Below are positions 14,902 to 24,518 of a DNA stretch of 64,000 nucleotides, piece after piece (position 1 is the stretch's first letter; each line of letters begins with the position of its first letter). The notes beneath the pieces were generated by a model. It was not told where the DNA came from. It did no database searches and saw only the letters and a program-made list of their open reading frames with translations. The position numbers were made by a program, and so were the translations under genes. The DNA comes from JACQPU01 sp039961715 (GTDB taxonomy: Bacteria > Bacteroidota > Ignavibacteria > UBA10030). The stretch covers positions 1-64,000 of the forward strand of contig JABRVW010000067.1 of NCBI GenBank assembly GCA_039961715.1. The letters are read 5' to 3'.

Positions 14902-15405
14902 ATGTCCGGTTCCTACGTTTTTCTCCTCCATCTCATTGGCTTCTCTTTTGTCTCGGCGCTCATCATCGCCGGTTGGATCCTCAATGGCCGGCTGATTGCC
15001 GAGCAAGACCCCGCGCTGAAACTCTACCTGGGGCGCATCATAAAGGGCCTCGGCCTCCTCTCCCCCATCGCCGCCGCCATTCTCCTGATCACGGGAATCG
15101 GCAACATCTATAACCTCTATGGCGACACGGGAATCGAATGGTACACGCAGGGATGGCTCGTGGTCAAGATCATTCTCTTCGGCATCCTCGTGGTCAACGG
15201 CATGCTCTTCGGTCCGGCCCTCAGCAAAAAGCGCATGAAGATCGTGCAATCGATGCTGGAGGAAGGCGAAACCGAAGAACGATCCAACACGCTCGCTCAG
15301 CTGAATGCCCAGATCCGTTGGTTCTATGTCGTCCAGGCCGTTCTTCTCCTGGGTGTTCTCTTCTTTTCGGCCTTTGGCACATCCAAACATCCGGGATATT
15401 TCTAA
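14902..15405 (+). CDS. Four-TM integral membrane protein (DUF2269/CopD-like topology)
   Basis: 167-aa inner-membrane protein with four TM helices: about 5-27 (FLLHLIGFSFVSALIIAGW), 48-68 (LGLLSPIAAAILLITGIG), 84-105 (WLVVKIILFGILVVNGMLF) and 138-160. The His in the first helix and the W-L-V-V-K-I-I motif of the third recall DUF2269/CopD-type membrane proteins, but this is a resemblance only. A charged loop (SKKRMKIVQSMLEEGETEE) precedes the last helix. It sits 7 bases before the TlpA-like lipoprotein start and may be co-expressed with it. Function unknown. Confidence 0.7.
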   Translation: MSGSYVFLLHLIGFSFVSALIIAGWILNGRLIAEQDPALKLYLGRIIKGLGLLSPIAAAILLITGIGNIYNLYGDTGIEWYTQGWLVVKIILFGILVVNGMLFGPALSKKRMKIVQSMLEEGETEERSNTLAQLNAQIRWFYVVQAVLLLGVLFFSAFGTSKHPGYF

Positions 15406-15412
15406 GACCGCA

Positions 15413-16630
15413 ATGAAACACCTCCTGCCGTTCCTTTTCCTTCTTGCCTTTGCCGGGTGTCAGCCTCGGATGCCCGAGAACACGATCTGGACCGGCACCA
15501 TGACGCTTGCCGACCAGAAACAGCTTCCGATGAGAATGCTCATTGACCTGACTTCAGATCCACCCTCGGGATCATTCATCGTAAGCACCGAAGCGACGCC
15601 GATCCCCGAAATCCGACGTTCAGGCGATTCATTGATCATCGAACTCTCAGAATACCAAGCCGCCATGAAGGGAGTGTGGAATGGAGCGGAATGGCGCGGG
15701 AACTTCATCCGCTACAGGAACGACACCGTGTATCTCCCTTTTGCAGTCAGGCCTGAATCCCCGGGGACGAAGGCACCGTCCATCCCAACAACACCGGCCA
15801 TCCGGCTTGCGGGCACTTTTCGGGTATATTACCACGATCCTGACGGCATCGACAGTGCCACGGTCGCGAAGTTCTGGACAAAGGGTGACTCCGTCTTCGG
15901 CACATTCATCGATCCCAGCGGCGACCACGGTCTGATGGCGGGAGTGCAAAAAGGAGACTCGGCGTTCCTCGCGCGGTATATCGGCTGGCAAGCCAATCTC
16001 ATCGAGTTGTACTACGAAGAGCAATCATGGAAGGGACGATACTACGCGCGACAGTTCCCTCCGGATGTCTTCACCCTCGTCCCCAGGCCCGAGGCCTCCA
16101 CAGTGGCCGTGGACAAAAGGCGGACCCGAATGAAGAATCCGCGCCTGCCCTTCGTCTTCGAAGGCATCACGGTTGAAGGAGACACCGTCAGACACACCGA
16201 TCCACGTTTCAAGGGGAAAGCGGTCATTGTGGATATCATGGGAACCTGGTGCCACAACTGTCTCGATGAGGCTCCCGTTCTGCAGAAGCTCTACAAGGAG
16301 TTTGAATCGGACGGCCTGGTCATCGTCGGCCTCTCGTTTGAAGTGACCGACGATCCCGCCGTGGGCAGAAAGAATCTCCGCATGTTCCGGGAACGACACG
16401 GGATCACGTTTCCCCTCCTGTATGCAGGAAGCCTGGATCGCGAGAACGTGGAAGCGCGACTGCATTCCCAACTCCACGATTTCTTTGCCTATCCGACCAC
16501 CGTGTTCATTGACCGGAAGGGCAGGGTTCGGGAGATTCACTGGGGATTCAAAGGACCCGGCACAGGCGATGAGTACCAACATGAGATAGAAACATTTTAT
16601 CGTTTGACGAAGGAAATTCTTCAACAATGA
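15413..16630 (+). CDS. TlpA-family thioredoxin-like lipoprotein
   Basis: 405-aa lipoprotein. ATG 15413 begins MKHLLPFLFLLAFAGC with a standard lipobox, so I prefer it to an in-frame start at 15305 that lies inside the previous gene. The N-terminal 230 residues are beta-rich without a clear family. From about 255 on it has an AhpC/TSA-redoxin fold with the active site C280-H-N-C283 after MGTW, and LSFEVTDDP and YPTTVFIDRKG typical of TlpA. CHNC is a less common dithiol than CPxC. It probably reduces or transfers disulfides in the periplasm. The stop overlaps an in-frame start of the next ORF, but the peptidase more likely starts at 16675. Confidence 0.85.
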   Translation: MKHLLPFLFLLAFAGCQPRMPENTIWTGTMTLADQKQLPMRMLIDLTSDPPSGSFIVSTEATPIPEIRRSGDSLIIELSEYQAAMKGVWNGAEWRGNFIRYRNDTVYLPFAVRPESPGTKAPSIPTTPAIRLAGTFRVYYHDPDGIDSATVAKFWTKGDSVFGTFIDPSGDHGLMAGVQKGDSAFLARYIGWQANLIELYYEEQSWKGRYYARQFPPDVFTLVPRPEASTVAVDKRRTRMKNPRLPFVFEGITVEGDTVRHTDPRFKGKAVIVDIMGTWCHNCLDEAPVLQKLYKEFESDGLVIVGLSFEVTDDPAVGRKNLRMFRERHGITFPLLYAGSLDRENVEARLHSQLHDFFAYPTTVFIDRKGRVREIHWGFKGPGTGDEYQHEIETFYRLTKEILQQ

Positions 16631-16674
16631 CCAAGAACGCTTTTGAGAATCGGGGATGCACAAAGGAGACATCA

Positions 16675-18615
16675 ATGAACCGAATCCGATGCATGGTTTC
16701 GACAATCGTCCTTTTCTGCGCGGTTGGCTTCGCTCAGGAACAATGGGTTAAGCCGGGTGCGAACCTTGTGCTCGATGGTATTCCCCCTATTCCGCAGGAG
16801 ATTGCGGACGCGGTGGCACGCTACACGGAATTCCGCAGTGCAGGGCTTCAAAGCTGGCACCCGACGGAGCGCGAGATGCTGATCAGCACGCGTTTTGGGG
16901 ACGCGGTCCAGATCCACCACGTGAAGATGCCGGGCGGAGCGCGAACACAACTTACGTTTTTCCGTGAACGCGTCGGCGGCGCATCCTTTAACCCGAAATC
17001 ACCCTCCTATTTTGTCTTCAGCAAGGATGTCGGCGGCGGCGAATGGTATCAGAACTACCGGTACGACCTGGAGAGCGGAACCATCACGCTTCTCACCGAC
17101 GGGAAATCACGAAACAGCCTTGGAACATGGTCACGCGACGGAAGCTTCATGGCCTACACGTCGACGCGCAGAAACGGGAAGGATGTCGATCTGTACATCA
17201 TCAATCCGGCGGACCCGTCGTCCGACCGGCTTCTGGCCGAGAACGCGGGGGGCGGATGGTTCCCAGCCGACTGGTCACCCGACGGCAAGAGCATTGCGGT
17301 CATCGAGTACGTGTCCATCAACGAGAGCTACGTCTGGCTCTTCGACAGCAGAACGGGTGCAAGATCGCTGATCACGCCGAAGAATACCGAAGTTCAGATC
17401 GCTTACTCAGGCGTGGAGTTCAGCCGCGATGGGAGGGGGCTCTACCTGACAACCGACAAGGATTCGGAATTCCGGCGGCTGGCATACTATGACCTCGCCT
17501 CGAAGGACCTTACCTTCCTCACATCGCACATTTCATGGGATATCGACAGCTTTGAACAGTCCCCCGACGGGAAGGTTATTGCTTTTGTCGTCAATGAGGA
17601 TGGGATCGGGAAGCTTCGTCTGATGGACGCAGTGAGCCGGAAGGAATTGAGTGTACCGGCACTACCCACGGGAATTGTCTCCGGCCTCGAGTGGCACCCC
17701 TCGGGCAAGGAGCTGGGATTCAATCTGACCTCGACGCAGTCCGCCACCGATGTTTATTCGCTCGCGTTGTCCACCGGGAAGATTGAGCGCTGGACCTTCA
17801 GCGAGACGGGCGGACTGAACACTTCGCGGTTTCCCGACGCGGAGCTGATCAAATGGAAATCGTTCGACGGCCGGATGATTTCAGGATTCCTCTACAGGCC
17901 TCCCTCGACTTTCACCGGTAAGAGGCCCGTCATCGTGAGCATTCATGGTGGTCCGGAAGGTCAGGCCCGGCCGGGATTCCTGGGCCGGAACGCCTACTAT
18001 CTGAACGAACTGGGCATCGTTTTGATCACGCCCAATATCAGGGGCTCCTCGGGCTACGGCAAAACCTTCCTTAAGCTCGACAATGGGTACAAGCGGGAGG
18101 ATTCCTATAAGGACATTGCCGCCTTGCTGGACTGGATCAAGCAACAGCCGGATCTCGACGGCGACCGCATCATGGTAACGGGCGGCAGTTACGGAGGGCA
18201 CGCCACGCTTGCTGTGGCAACGCATTACAGCGACAAGATCCGTTGTGCAGTGGATGTTGTGGGAATGTCGAACCTCGTGACATTCCTGGAACGAACGGAG
18301 AGTTACCGGCGGGACCTCCGGAGGGTTGAATATGGCGATGAACGGGATCCCGGGATGCGGAAGTACCTTGAGAGCATCGCGCCAATGAACCGCCTGGACA
18401 AGCTCACCAAGCCTCTGTTCGTCATTCAGGGCAAGAACGATCCCCGTGTTCCCGCGTTCGAATCCGAACAGATCGTCGCCGCCCTCAAGAAGCGCAGCAC
18501 CCCTGTCTGGTACCTTCTGGCCAACGACGAGGGCCACGGGTTTTCGAAGAAAACGAATCAGGACTTTCAGTTTTATGCGACGATCATGTTTGTGAGGGAG
18601 TTTCTTATCAAGTAA
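16675..18615 (+). CDS. S9 family prolyl oligopeptidase-like peptidase, secreted
   Basis: 646-aa serine peptidase of the S9 (prolyl oligopeptidase / acylaminoacyl peptidase) family with a signal peptide (MVSTIVLFCAVGFAQ). ATG 16675 is preferred to 16627 because AAAGGAG lies 6 bases upstream and the product opens with the signal. A seven-bladed-type propeller occupies about 60-390 (WSRDGSFMAY, WSPDGKSIAVI, FSRDGRGLYL, QSPDGKVIAF). The alpha/beta-hydrolase domain has the triad S505 (GGSYGG), D589 (NDPRVP) and H621 (EGHGF). It probably degrades peptides in the periplasm. The downstream aldehyde dehydrogenase starts 20 bases later. Confidence 0.9.
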   Translation: MNRIRCMVSTIVLFCAVGFAQEQWVKPGANLVLDGIPPIPQEIADAVARYTEFRSAGLQSWHPTEREMLISTRFGDAVQIHHVKMPGGARTQLTFFRERVGGASFNPKSPSYFVFSKDVGGGEWYQNYRYDLESGTITLLTDGKSRNSLGTWSRDGSFMAYTSTRRNGKDVDLYIINPADPSSDRLLAENAGGGWFPADWSPDGKSIAVIEYVSINESYVWLFDSRTGARSLITPKNTEVQIAYSGVEFSRDGRGLYLTTDKDSEFRRLAYYDLASKDLTFLTSHISWDIDSFEQSPDGKVIAFVVNEDGIGKLRLMDAVSRKELSVPALPTGIVSGLEWHPSGKELGFNLTSTQSATDVYSLALSTGKIERWTFSETGGLNTSRFPDAELIKWKSFDGRMISGFLYRPPSTFTGKRPVIVSIHGGPEGQARPGFLGRNAYYLNELGIVLITPNIRGSSGYGKTFLKLDNGYKREDSYKDIAALLDWIKQQPDLDGDRIMVTGGSYGGHATLAVATHYSDKIRCAVDVVGMSNLVTFLERTESYRRDLRRVEYGDERDPGMRKYLESIAPMNRLDKLTKPLFVIQGKNDPRVPAFESEQIVAALKKRSTPVWYLLANDEGHGFSKKTNQDFQFYATIMFVREFLIK

Positions 18616-18635
18616 AAAGGAAAAGAGGAAAGAGG

Positions 18636-20141
18636 ATGGCAATGAGGGAATATAAGCTCTTTCTCAATGGTTCGTTTGTCGATGCGTCGTCAGGCGCGAC
18701 GTTCGAATCGATGAATCCGTTCGATCAATCCGTCGTTGCAAAGGTGGCCCGCGCAGGAGCCGAGGATGTGCGCAAAGCCGTTGCGGCGGCGCGGGAGGCG
18801 TTTGACAAAGGTCCATGGCCGCGCATGTCTCCCCAGGAGCGCAGTGCACTGCTCAAGGCTGTCTCGGACAAAATCAACGAGCGTTCAAAAGATCTTGTTG
18901 CTCTGGAGGTCATGGACTCGGGATCGACGGTTCGCAAGGCAAAGGAAGACATCTTTCTCTCCGCCCGGAGCATGAACTATTTCTCGAAGCTTGCCGCGAT
19001 GGATCACTCGGCACCCATCGAAGGACTTGGCAAGCCGGGATTCAGCCGCAATCTGCTTGTCCGGGAGCCGATTGGCGTCGTGGCGGCAATCATTCCCTGG
19101 AATTTTCCGCTGAAGATGGCCGTCTGGAAACTTGGCCCTGCGCTTGCCGCGGGCAACACGGTGGTGCTCAAGCCGTCGGAGTTCACCCCCTGCACGGCAA
19201 TGGAACTTGCATCAATTATTCACGAGGTCGGCTTCCCAAAAGGGGTTGTCAATGTCGTTCCCGGCTTCGGACCAGAGGCGGGCGAAGAGCTGGTCAAGCA
19301 TCCCGGAGTGGACAAGATCTCGTTCACCGGCTCGACCAGAGTGGGAAAACACATCATGAGTCTGGCAGCCGGACAACTGAAGAAGGTTACCCTGGAGTGC
19401 GGAGGCAAATCGGCCAACATCGTCCTCGACGACGCCGATCTCGACCTCGCGGTGGACGGCGCCATGTACGCGATCTTCTATCATCAGGGGCAATGTTGTG
19501 AGGCGGGCAGTCGATTGCTTCTCCCCAAGTCCATCGCGCCGGTGTTCATGGAGAAGCTGATCGCCAAGACGAGAAAGCTCACACTGGGTGACCCGTCCGA
19601 TCCCGCGACAGACCTGGGTCCCCTGGTCTCAAAGGCGCAGCAAGACCGTGTGCTTGGGTACATTGAAGATGGAAAGCGTGAGGGAGCCAGGCTGGCGGTT
19701 GGCGGAGGAGCTCCGAAGGATGGATCGCTGGCAAGGGGATTCTTCGTTGAGCCCACCGTGTTCACGGGTGTTTCCAATACGATGAAGATTGCGCGCGAAG
19801 AGATCTTCGGACCCGTGCTGTCGGTCATTGAGTACGACTCGGATGACGAAGCTGTTGCGCTGGCGAACGATTCGTCGTACGGGCTTGGGGCCGGGGTGTG
19901 GTCGAAGAATGAGGACAGGGCGCGTTCCGTGGCAGATCGGCTGAGAGCGGGAACGGTGTGGATCAACGAATGGCACCTCATCAGCGAAAAAGCCCCCTTC
20001 GGTGGCTACAAGGAAAGCGGCATCGGACGCGAGTTCGGAGTGGAGGGGTTGTACGAATACATGGAAGCAAAACATCTGCATATCGACGAACTCGGCTCGC
20101 GGGAAAAGAAGACGTGGTACGATACAGTGGTACCGAAGTAG
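18636..20141 (+). CDS. NAD(P)-dependent aldehyde dehydrogenase
   Basis: 501-aa ALDH superfamily enzyme oxidising an aldehyde to the acid. Markers: IPWNFPLKM, KPSEFTP, GSTRVGK for the cofactor fold, the general-base Glu in LECGGKSANIV, and the catalytic Cys in GQCCEAGSR (C288, the second of the pair, counted from the first ATG). The usual closing motif PFGGYKESGIGRE is present. Two ATGs (18636 and 18642) are possible behind a purine-rich AAAGAGG. Length is normal for the family. The substrate cannot be assigned. After its stop comes a short AATCG-rich repeat. Confidence 0.93.
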   Translation: MAMREYKLFLNGSFVDASSGATFESMNPFDQSVVAKVARAGAEDVRKAVAAAREAFDKGPWPRMSPQERSALLKAVSDKINERSKDLVALEVMDSGSTVRKAKEDIFLSARSMNYFSKLAAMDHSAPIEGLGKPGFSRNLLVREPIGVVAAIIPWNFPLKMAVWKLGPALAAGNTVVLKPSEFTPCTAMELASIIHEVGFPKGVVNVVPGFGPEAGEELVKHPGVDKISFTGSTRVGKHIMSLAAGQLKKVTLECGGKSANIVLDDADLDLAVDGAMYAIFYHQGQCCEAGSRLLLPKSIAPVFMEKLIAKTRKLTLGDPSDPATDLGPLVSKAQQDRVLGYIEDGKREGARLAVGGGAPKDGSLARGFFVEPTVFTGVSNTMKIAREEIFGPVLSVIEYDSDDEAVALANDSSYGLGAGVWSKNEDRARSVADRLRAGTVWINEWHLISEKAPFGGYKESGIGREFGVEGLYEYMEAKHLHIDELGSREKKTWYDTVVPK

Positions 20142-20146
20142 AGGAT

Positions 20147-20184
20147 GGGGATTTTCCATTGTCGATTTTCGATTGCCCATTGAT
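20147..20184. repeat. Short AATCG-type dispersed repeat, copy 1
   Basis: On the minus strand the segment alternates CAATGG / CAATCG / AATCG units. A related copy occurs at 22000-22036, so the pair flanks the Rossmann gene 20281-21987. Degenerate, without an open gene. Confidence 0.45.
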
Positions 20185-20280
20185 CGGACGAATCATGGCA
20201 TGCGCGATTCACGATAAACACCTAAAAAAATGCTTCCACCGTTCTTTTAATGTTTCCTTTTGAATTGCTGATTCCCTTCC

Positions 20281-21987
20281 ATGGACATTAAAAACAACAC
20301 CGTACTCGTTCTCGGCGGTTGGGGCCTTGTCGGCTCCGCTGTCGTCCGCCAGCTGATGGACGAACAGCCCAGGCGCATCATTGTCACGTCGCTCCTTGAA
20401 CGCGAGGCCCGTCAGGCCGTTGACGAGTTCCGCAAGGAGTATCCTCGCGCCCCCAAGGGACAGTTCGTCCCCTGGTGGGGCAATGTTTTCATGAGAAACG
20501 AGTTCAAGGACAAGAGCCGCGAGGAGCTTCTTGAGAACGATGCAACGCGCCAGAAGCTCATCGACGACCTCCTCGACGAGCTCTCTCCCGCGGTCATCCA
20601 GCGGTCCGCCATTTACCACCTTCTCGAAAAACATCGTCCTGAGATCGTCGTGGATTGCATCAATTCCGCCACTGCCATCGCCTACCAGGACCTGTTCCAG
20701 GCGTCACGGGGAGTTCGAAAGGCGATCAGAGAGGTGCGGTCCGGGAAGCAGGCTGACCTGATCGAAGCCACGGAGCGTCTCATAGCCACCCAGTACATCC
20801 CCCAGCTCATCCGGCACGTTCAACTCCTCTACCGGTCGATGCAGATGGTGGGCACGCGCATCTACGTCAAGATTGGCACCAGCGGAACGGGCGGTATGGG
20901 ACTGAACATTCCGTACACCCATAGCGAAGAGCGGCCCTCCAGCGTCCTTCTCAGCAAATCAGCCGTGGCGGGCGCGCATACTCTGTTGTTGTTCCTCATG
21001 GGCCGAACGCCGGACGCTCCGATTACCAAGGAGATCAAACCCGCTGCCGCCATTGCCTGGAAGCGGATCGGGTTTGGAGAGATCCGCAAGCGCGGCAAGC
21101 TCATCGCACTTGAAGACTGTCCGCCGGAACAGGCCGTGCGGCTGTCCAAGACTCTGAAGCTTCAGGAGGAACATGTCGGGAAGAAGACCACTGCCCCCCT
21201 CCGATCGGTGTTCATCGACACGGGGGAAAACGGCATTTTTTCGCGGGGAGAATTCGAGGCCATCGCCACTCCGGGACAGATGGAGTTTGTGACTCCCGAA
21301 GAAATTGCGGAGAGCGTGGTCTTTGAAATTCTCGGCGGAAACACGGGGCATGACATCATCAACGCCCTCGACAACGCCACGCTGAACCCGACGTACCGGG
21401 CGGGCTTCCTCTTCGAAAGCGCGGTCCGTGAAATGAAACGTCTGGAGTCTGTCTACAAGACACGCAGCGTGGCTTTCGAGATCCTCGGTCCACCCAGGCT
21501 TTCCAAGCTCCTGTACGAGGCGCATCTTCTCGAAACGGCCTACGGCTCGATGAAGGCGGTTCTCAAGGTGTCCCCGAAGAACCTTTCAACCGCGCTTGAG
21601 CGGCTCATTCGGGAACAGGCCGACCTTCGCCAGAGGATCATCTCCATCGGAATCCCGGTCCTTCTGTCGGACGGCACGACTCTCCTGCGCGGCTCAGAAA
21701 TCAAGATTCCGCCCTTCAGGGGTGAAAACGAGCTTCCCGTCACGGAGCAATCGATCAACGCGTGGGCCCATGACGGATGGGTGGATTTACGCCCGAAGAA
21801 CATGGAGCGATGGAAAAAGAGATTTGAGCTGATTATCGCGGCAGCGGAGGAGATCCCTGAAGGCGACTCATCGTCGCGCTTTCAGCGGACAAAGCAGTAC
21901 TGGAACAACTTCGACCAGATCGAGCCGGGAAAGCTGGTGGGATGGATCTTCTCGGAAGAGGAAAAGGGAAAGAGGATGAAAGCGTGA
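20281..21987 (+). CDS. Rossmann-fold NAD(P)-binding protein, function unknown
   Basis: 568-aa cytoplasmic protein. It opens with a classic dinucleotide-binding turn (VLVLGGWGLVGSAVVRQL, GxxGxxG) and an extended-SDR-like N-terminal half including IVVDCINSATAIAYQDL and a YVKIGTSGTGGMGLNIPYTH segment. A canonical YxxxK catalytic pair is not obvious. The second half (about 330-568) is charged and helical and I do not recognise it. It stands alone, 139 bases after the aldehyde dehydrogenase, and converges on the ABC permease gene. It could be an epimerase or dehydrogenase on a large substrate; not assignable from sequence. Confidence 0.75.
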   Translation: MDIKNNTVLVLGGWGLVGSAVVRQLMDEQPRRIIVTSLLEREARQAVDEFRKEYPRAPKGQFVPWWGNVFMRNEFKDKSREELLENDATRQKLIDDLLDELSPAVIQRSAIYHLLEKHRPEIVVDCINSATAIAYQDLFQASRGVRKAIREVRSGKQADLIEATERLIATQYIPQLIRHVQLLYRSMQMVGTRIYVKIGTSGTGGMGLNIPYTHSEERPSSVLLSKSAVAGAHTLLLFLMGRTPDAPITKEIKPAAAIAWKRIGFGEIRKRGKLIALEDCPPEQAVRLSKTLKLQEEHVGKKTTAPLRSVFIDTGENGIFSRGEFEAIATPGQMEFVTPEEIAESVVFEILGGNTGHDIINALDNATLNPTYRAGFLFESAVREMKRLESVYKTRSVAFEILGPPRLSKLLYEAHLLETAYGSMKAVLKVSPKNLSTALERLIREQADLRQRIISIGIPVLLSDGTTLLRGSEIKIPPFRGENELPVTEQSINAWAHDGWVDLRPKNMERWKKRFELIIAAAEEIPEGDSSSRFQRTKQYWNNFDQIEPGKLVGWIFSEEEKGKRMKA

Positions 21988-21999
21988 TGGAAGCAGGGT

Positions 22000-22036
22000 G
22001 ATTTCCGGTTTCCGATTTTCAATTGGCGATTGTCAA
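22000..22036. repeat. Short AATCG-type dispersed repeat, copy 2
   Basis: Related to the copy at 20147-20184; reads CAATCGCCAATTGAAAATCG on the minus strand. It lies between the convergent ends of the Rossmann gene and the ABC permease gene. Confidence 0.45.
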
Positions 22037-22053
22037 GGGGGGAAGATCGATAA

Positions 22054-23283
22054 TCACTCGTATCGCAGCGCCTCAACCGGATCCAGATTCGCCGCCTTCC
22101 ACGCCGGATACACGCCAAAGACCAGTCCGATCAGCGCGCACAGCGCAAAGCCTATAAACGCCCAGTCCCACGGAATGGTCGGGGGCACCTCGAACATGAG
22201 GGCAACCAGGTTCCCCATCACGATTCCCACCAGGATGCCGATGATGCCGCCAAGCTGGCAGAGCACAACGGCTTCGGTGATAAACTGACTGAGAATACTG
22301 CGTTTCTGTGCTCCGATGGCTTTCCGGATGCCAATTTCCCTCGTTCGTTCTGTCACCGATACAAGCATGATGTTCATGATTCCGACTCCCGCCGCCACAA
22401 GCGAAATGAAGCTGATGAAGCCCACGCCGAGTTTCACATACATCGTGAATTCGTTGAACGTGGAGATCATCGAATCGTTGGAGAAGATCGAAAAGTCGTC
22501 CTCCTTCCCAGGCGGCACACGGCGGATGGTCCGGAGATGGAACCGCGCTTCCTCGAGGCAGTCGTCGTAAACCCCGGCGCTCTTCGCCTTGACCATGACA
22601 TGGATACTACGGTCTTTTCCATACAGCGCGAGGAAGGTCGTCATGGGAATGACAACCCGGTTGTCACTATCACCGCCCAGGCTGGCGCCTTTCGGCTCAA
22701 ACGTGCCGATCACGGTGAACCGATGTTGACCGACGCGAATCTCCTTGCCGACGGCATCGGCATGCCCCAGGGGAAACAGCTTCTTGACCACCTCGTCCCC
22801 GAGGATGGCGACGTAGCGCGAATACTCGAGATCGGCCGATGAGAGGCTCCGTCCCTCGCGGATCGTCCAGTTATTTGTCAGGATCCCCTCCGGTTCCTCA
22901 CCAGCCACACTGACATTCGGATTGGTTTTCATCGACCCGTACTGAATGGTCTGTCCACCCCACCAGTCTTCGAGGGCCACATACTGAGCGAGCGTCATCT
23001 TTTCCTTCAGCCTGAGTCCCTGGTCGTACGTGATGTCCTTTCTCTGACGTGCCTTCCGCCATTCCGCGTGGCTTGCCATGACAGGCATCTTCTGGATCTG
23101 AAATGTGTGCGCGCCAAGGTTGCTCAATCCTGACTCGATGCTGTTTTGCAGGACCCGGACAGCCGTCATGACCCCGATGATCGAAAACACGCCCACGACG
23201 ATACCGAGGAGAGTAAGGGCTGAACGGAGCTTGTTGGCCCGGATCGCCGCAAGGGCAATGCTTATGATTTCGGAGAATTGCAT
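22054..23283 (-). CDS. ABC transporter permease, MacB/FtsX type (second copy)
   Basis: 409-aa inner-membrane permease. N-terminal TM (LRSALTLLGIVVGVFSIIGVM), a large periplasmic MacB_PCD-like domain (about 40-270), then three TM helices of the FtsX domain, with the family motif VTERTREIGIRKAIGAQKR near 310. It ends NLDPVEALRYE, as its neighbour does. It has the same length as the upstream permease and looks like a tandem duplicate; the two probably form a heterodimer with the ATPase encoded upstream. Stop and start of the pair are 3 bases apart. Last gene of the exporter operon. Confidence 0.92.
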   Translation of the reverse strand: MQFSEIISIALAAIRANKLRSALTLLGIVVGVFSIIGVMTAVRVLQNSIESGLSNLGAHTFQIQKMPVMASHAEWRKARQRKDITYDQGLRLKEKMTLAQYVALEDWWGGQTIQYGSMKTNPNVSVAGEEPEGILTNNWTIREGRSLSSADLEYSRYVAILGDEVVKKLFPLGHADAVGKEIRVGQHRFTVIGTFEPKGASLGGDSDNRVVIPMTTFLALYGKDRSIHVMVKAKSAGVYDDCLEEARFHLRTIRRVPPGKEDDFSIFSNDSMISTFNEFTMYVKLGVGFISFISLVAAGVGIMNIMLVSVTERTREIGIRKAIGAQKRSILSQFITEAVVLCQLGGIIGILVGIVMGNLVALMFEVPPTIPWDWAFIGFALCALIGLVFGVYPAWKAANLDPVEALRYE

Positions 23284-23286
23284 AGG

Positions 23287-24516
23287 TTACTCGTAACGAA
23301 GCGCATCAACGGGATCGAGCCGCGACGCCCTGTATGCTGGCAGGAATCCGGAAACCACGCCGACAAACAGAGAGATCAGGAGGGCGATGACGACGATGCT
23401 GACAGGCATCGCCGTCGGGAGGATCTGGTCGATGATCAGGCTGAGAGGAAATGCGATAACCAGGCCGATCAGGCCGCCAATCAGACAAATCACGGCGGAT
23501 TCCAGCAAGAACTGAATGAGGATTGCGCGTTTCGGCGCACCAATCGCCTTCCTGATGCCGATCTCTTTTGTACGCTCGGTGACCGAAACAAACATGATGT
23601 TCATGATCCCAATTCCCCCAACGAAAAGCGCCAGCCCTGTAATGAACAGCCCCACGGCGGCGATGACTCCGCCAATGGCATTGAACGTCTCAATGAGAAA
23701 TTCCTGCTGGTTGATCGCAAAATCATCCTGCGCCCCCGGTTCCACTTTCCGTGCTTTGCGGAGAATGCCTCGGACTTCCTCCCGTGTTTCATCCACATTT
23801 TCAAGTGATGCCGCCCTTACCCAGATCTGAATGCCCCCGCGCCGGGACATAAACTCCGCAAAAAACCGGTTGATGGGTACGTACACCCTGTTATCGAAGC
23901 TTTCCAGGCCCAGGAAGCTTCCCTGCTTCTCGAGCACTCCGACGACCCGGTACGGATGATTCCCCACCTTGATGACCTTACCGACGGGAAATTCGTTGGG
24001 AAAAAGTGATTCGGCGACTTCGGAGCCCAGCACGCACACAGGCCGTCCTCCGTTTGCTTCCATGGCGGTCAGAAACCGTCCCAAGTCAACATTCGCGTTG
24101 GTCGTCGTGATGAAATCCGCGTCCGTCCCGATCACAATCACGCCTTCGACGAGCTTCCCGCCGTACGTAACGTTCCGCATCGTCCCCATGATCGGCGAGA
24201 CGCTCGCCACCGTGGTGGCGTCGTCTTCGATCGCCCTGGCATGCTGAATGAGAAGGTCCTTCCGGTTTCTGATCTCCCACCAATTCGCTCCTCCGCCCCA
24301 CGGCCACTTTTGCACATAGAGCACATCGGCGCCAATGACGGCGACGGATCGATTGAATGCCTGATTGAGGCCCTCGATAGCCGTGCCCATCAGCGTCACA
24401 GACACGATCCCGATCACGATTCCCAGCGTGGTCAGAGCCGAGCGCATTTTGTTTGCCCGGATTGCCCCGAAGGCGATCGCGAGACCTTCTTTCAGTTCAT
24501 CGAGCCACCAGCTCAT
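23287..24516 (-). CDS. ABC transporter permease, MacB/FtsX type (first copy)
   Basis: 409-aa permease with the same plan as the downstream copy: TM near residues 21-43 (MRSALTTLGIVIGIVSVTLMG), a periplasmic domain with GGGANWWEIRNRKDLL, and three C-terminal TMs with VTERTKEIGIRKAIGAPKR. No ATPase is fused, unlike MacB. Its start lies 2 bases from the ATPase stop (24519), so translation is coupled. With adaptor and TolC it would form a tripartite efflux or secretion pump driven by the separate ATPase. Confidence 0.92.
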   Translation of the reverse strand: MSWWLDELKEGLAIAFGAIRANKMRSALTTLGIVIGIVSVTLMGTAIEGLNQAFNRSVAVIGADVLYVQKWPWGGGANWWEIRNRKDLLIQHARAIEDDATTVASVSPIMGTMRNVTYGGKLVEGVIVIGTDADFITTTNANVDLGRFLTAMEANGGRPVCVLGSEVAESLFPNEFPVGKVIKVGNHPYRVVGVLEKQGSFLGLESFDNRVYVPINRFFAEFMSRRGGIQIWVRAASLENVDETREEVRGILRKARKVEPGAQDDFAINQQEFLIETFNAIGGVIAAVGLFITGLALFVGGIGIMNIMFVSVTERTKEIGIRKAIGAPKRAILIQFLLESAVICLIGGLIGLVIAFPLSLIIDQILPTAMPVSIVVIALLISLFVGVVSGFLPAYRASRLDPVDALRYE

Positions 24517-24518
24517 GA

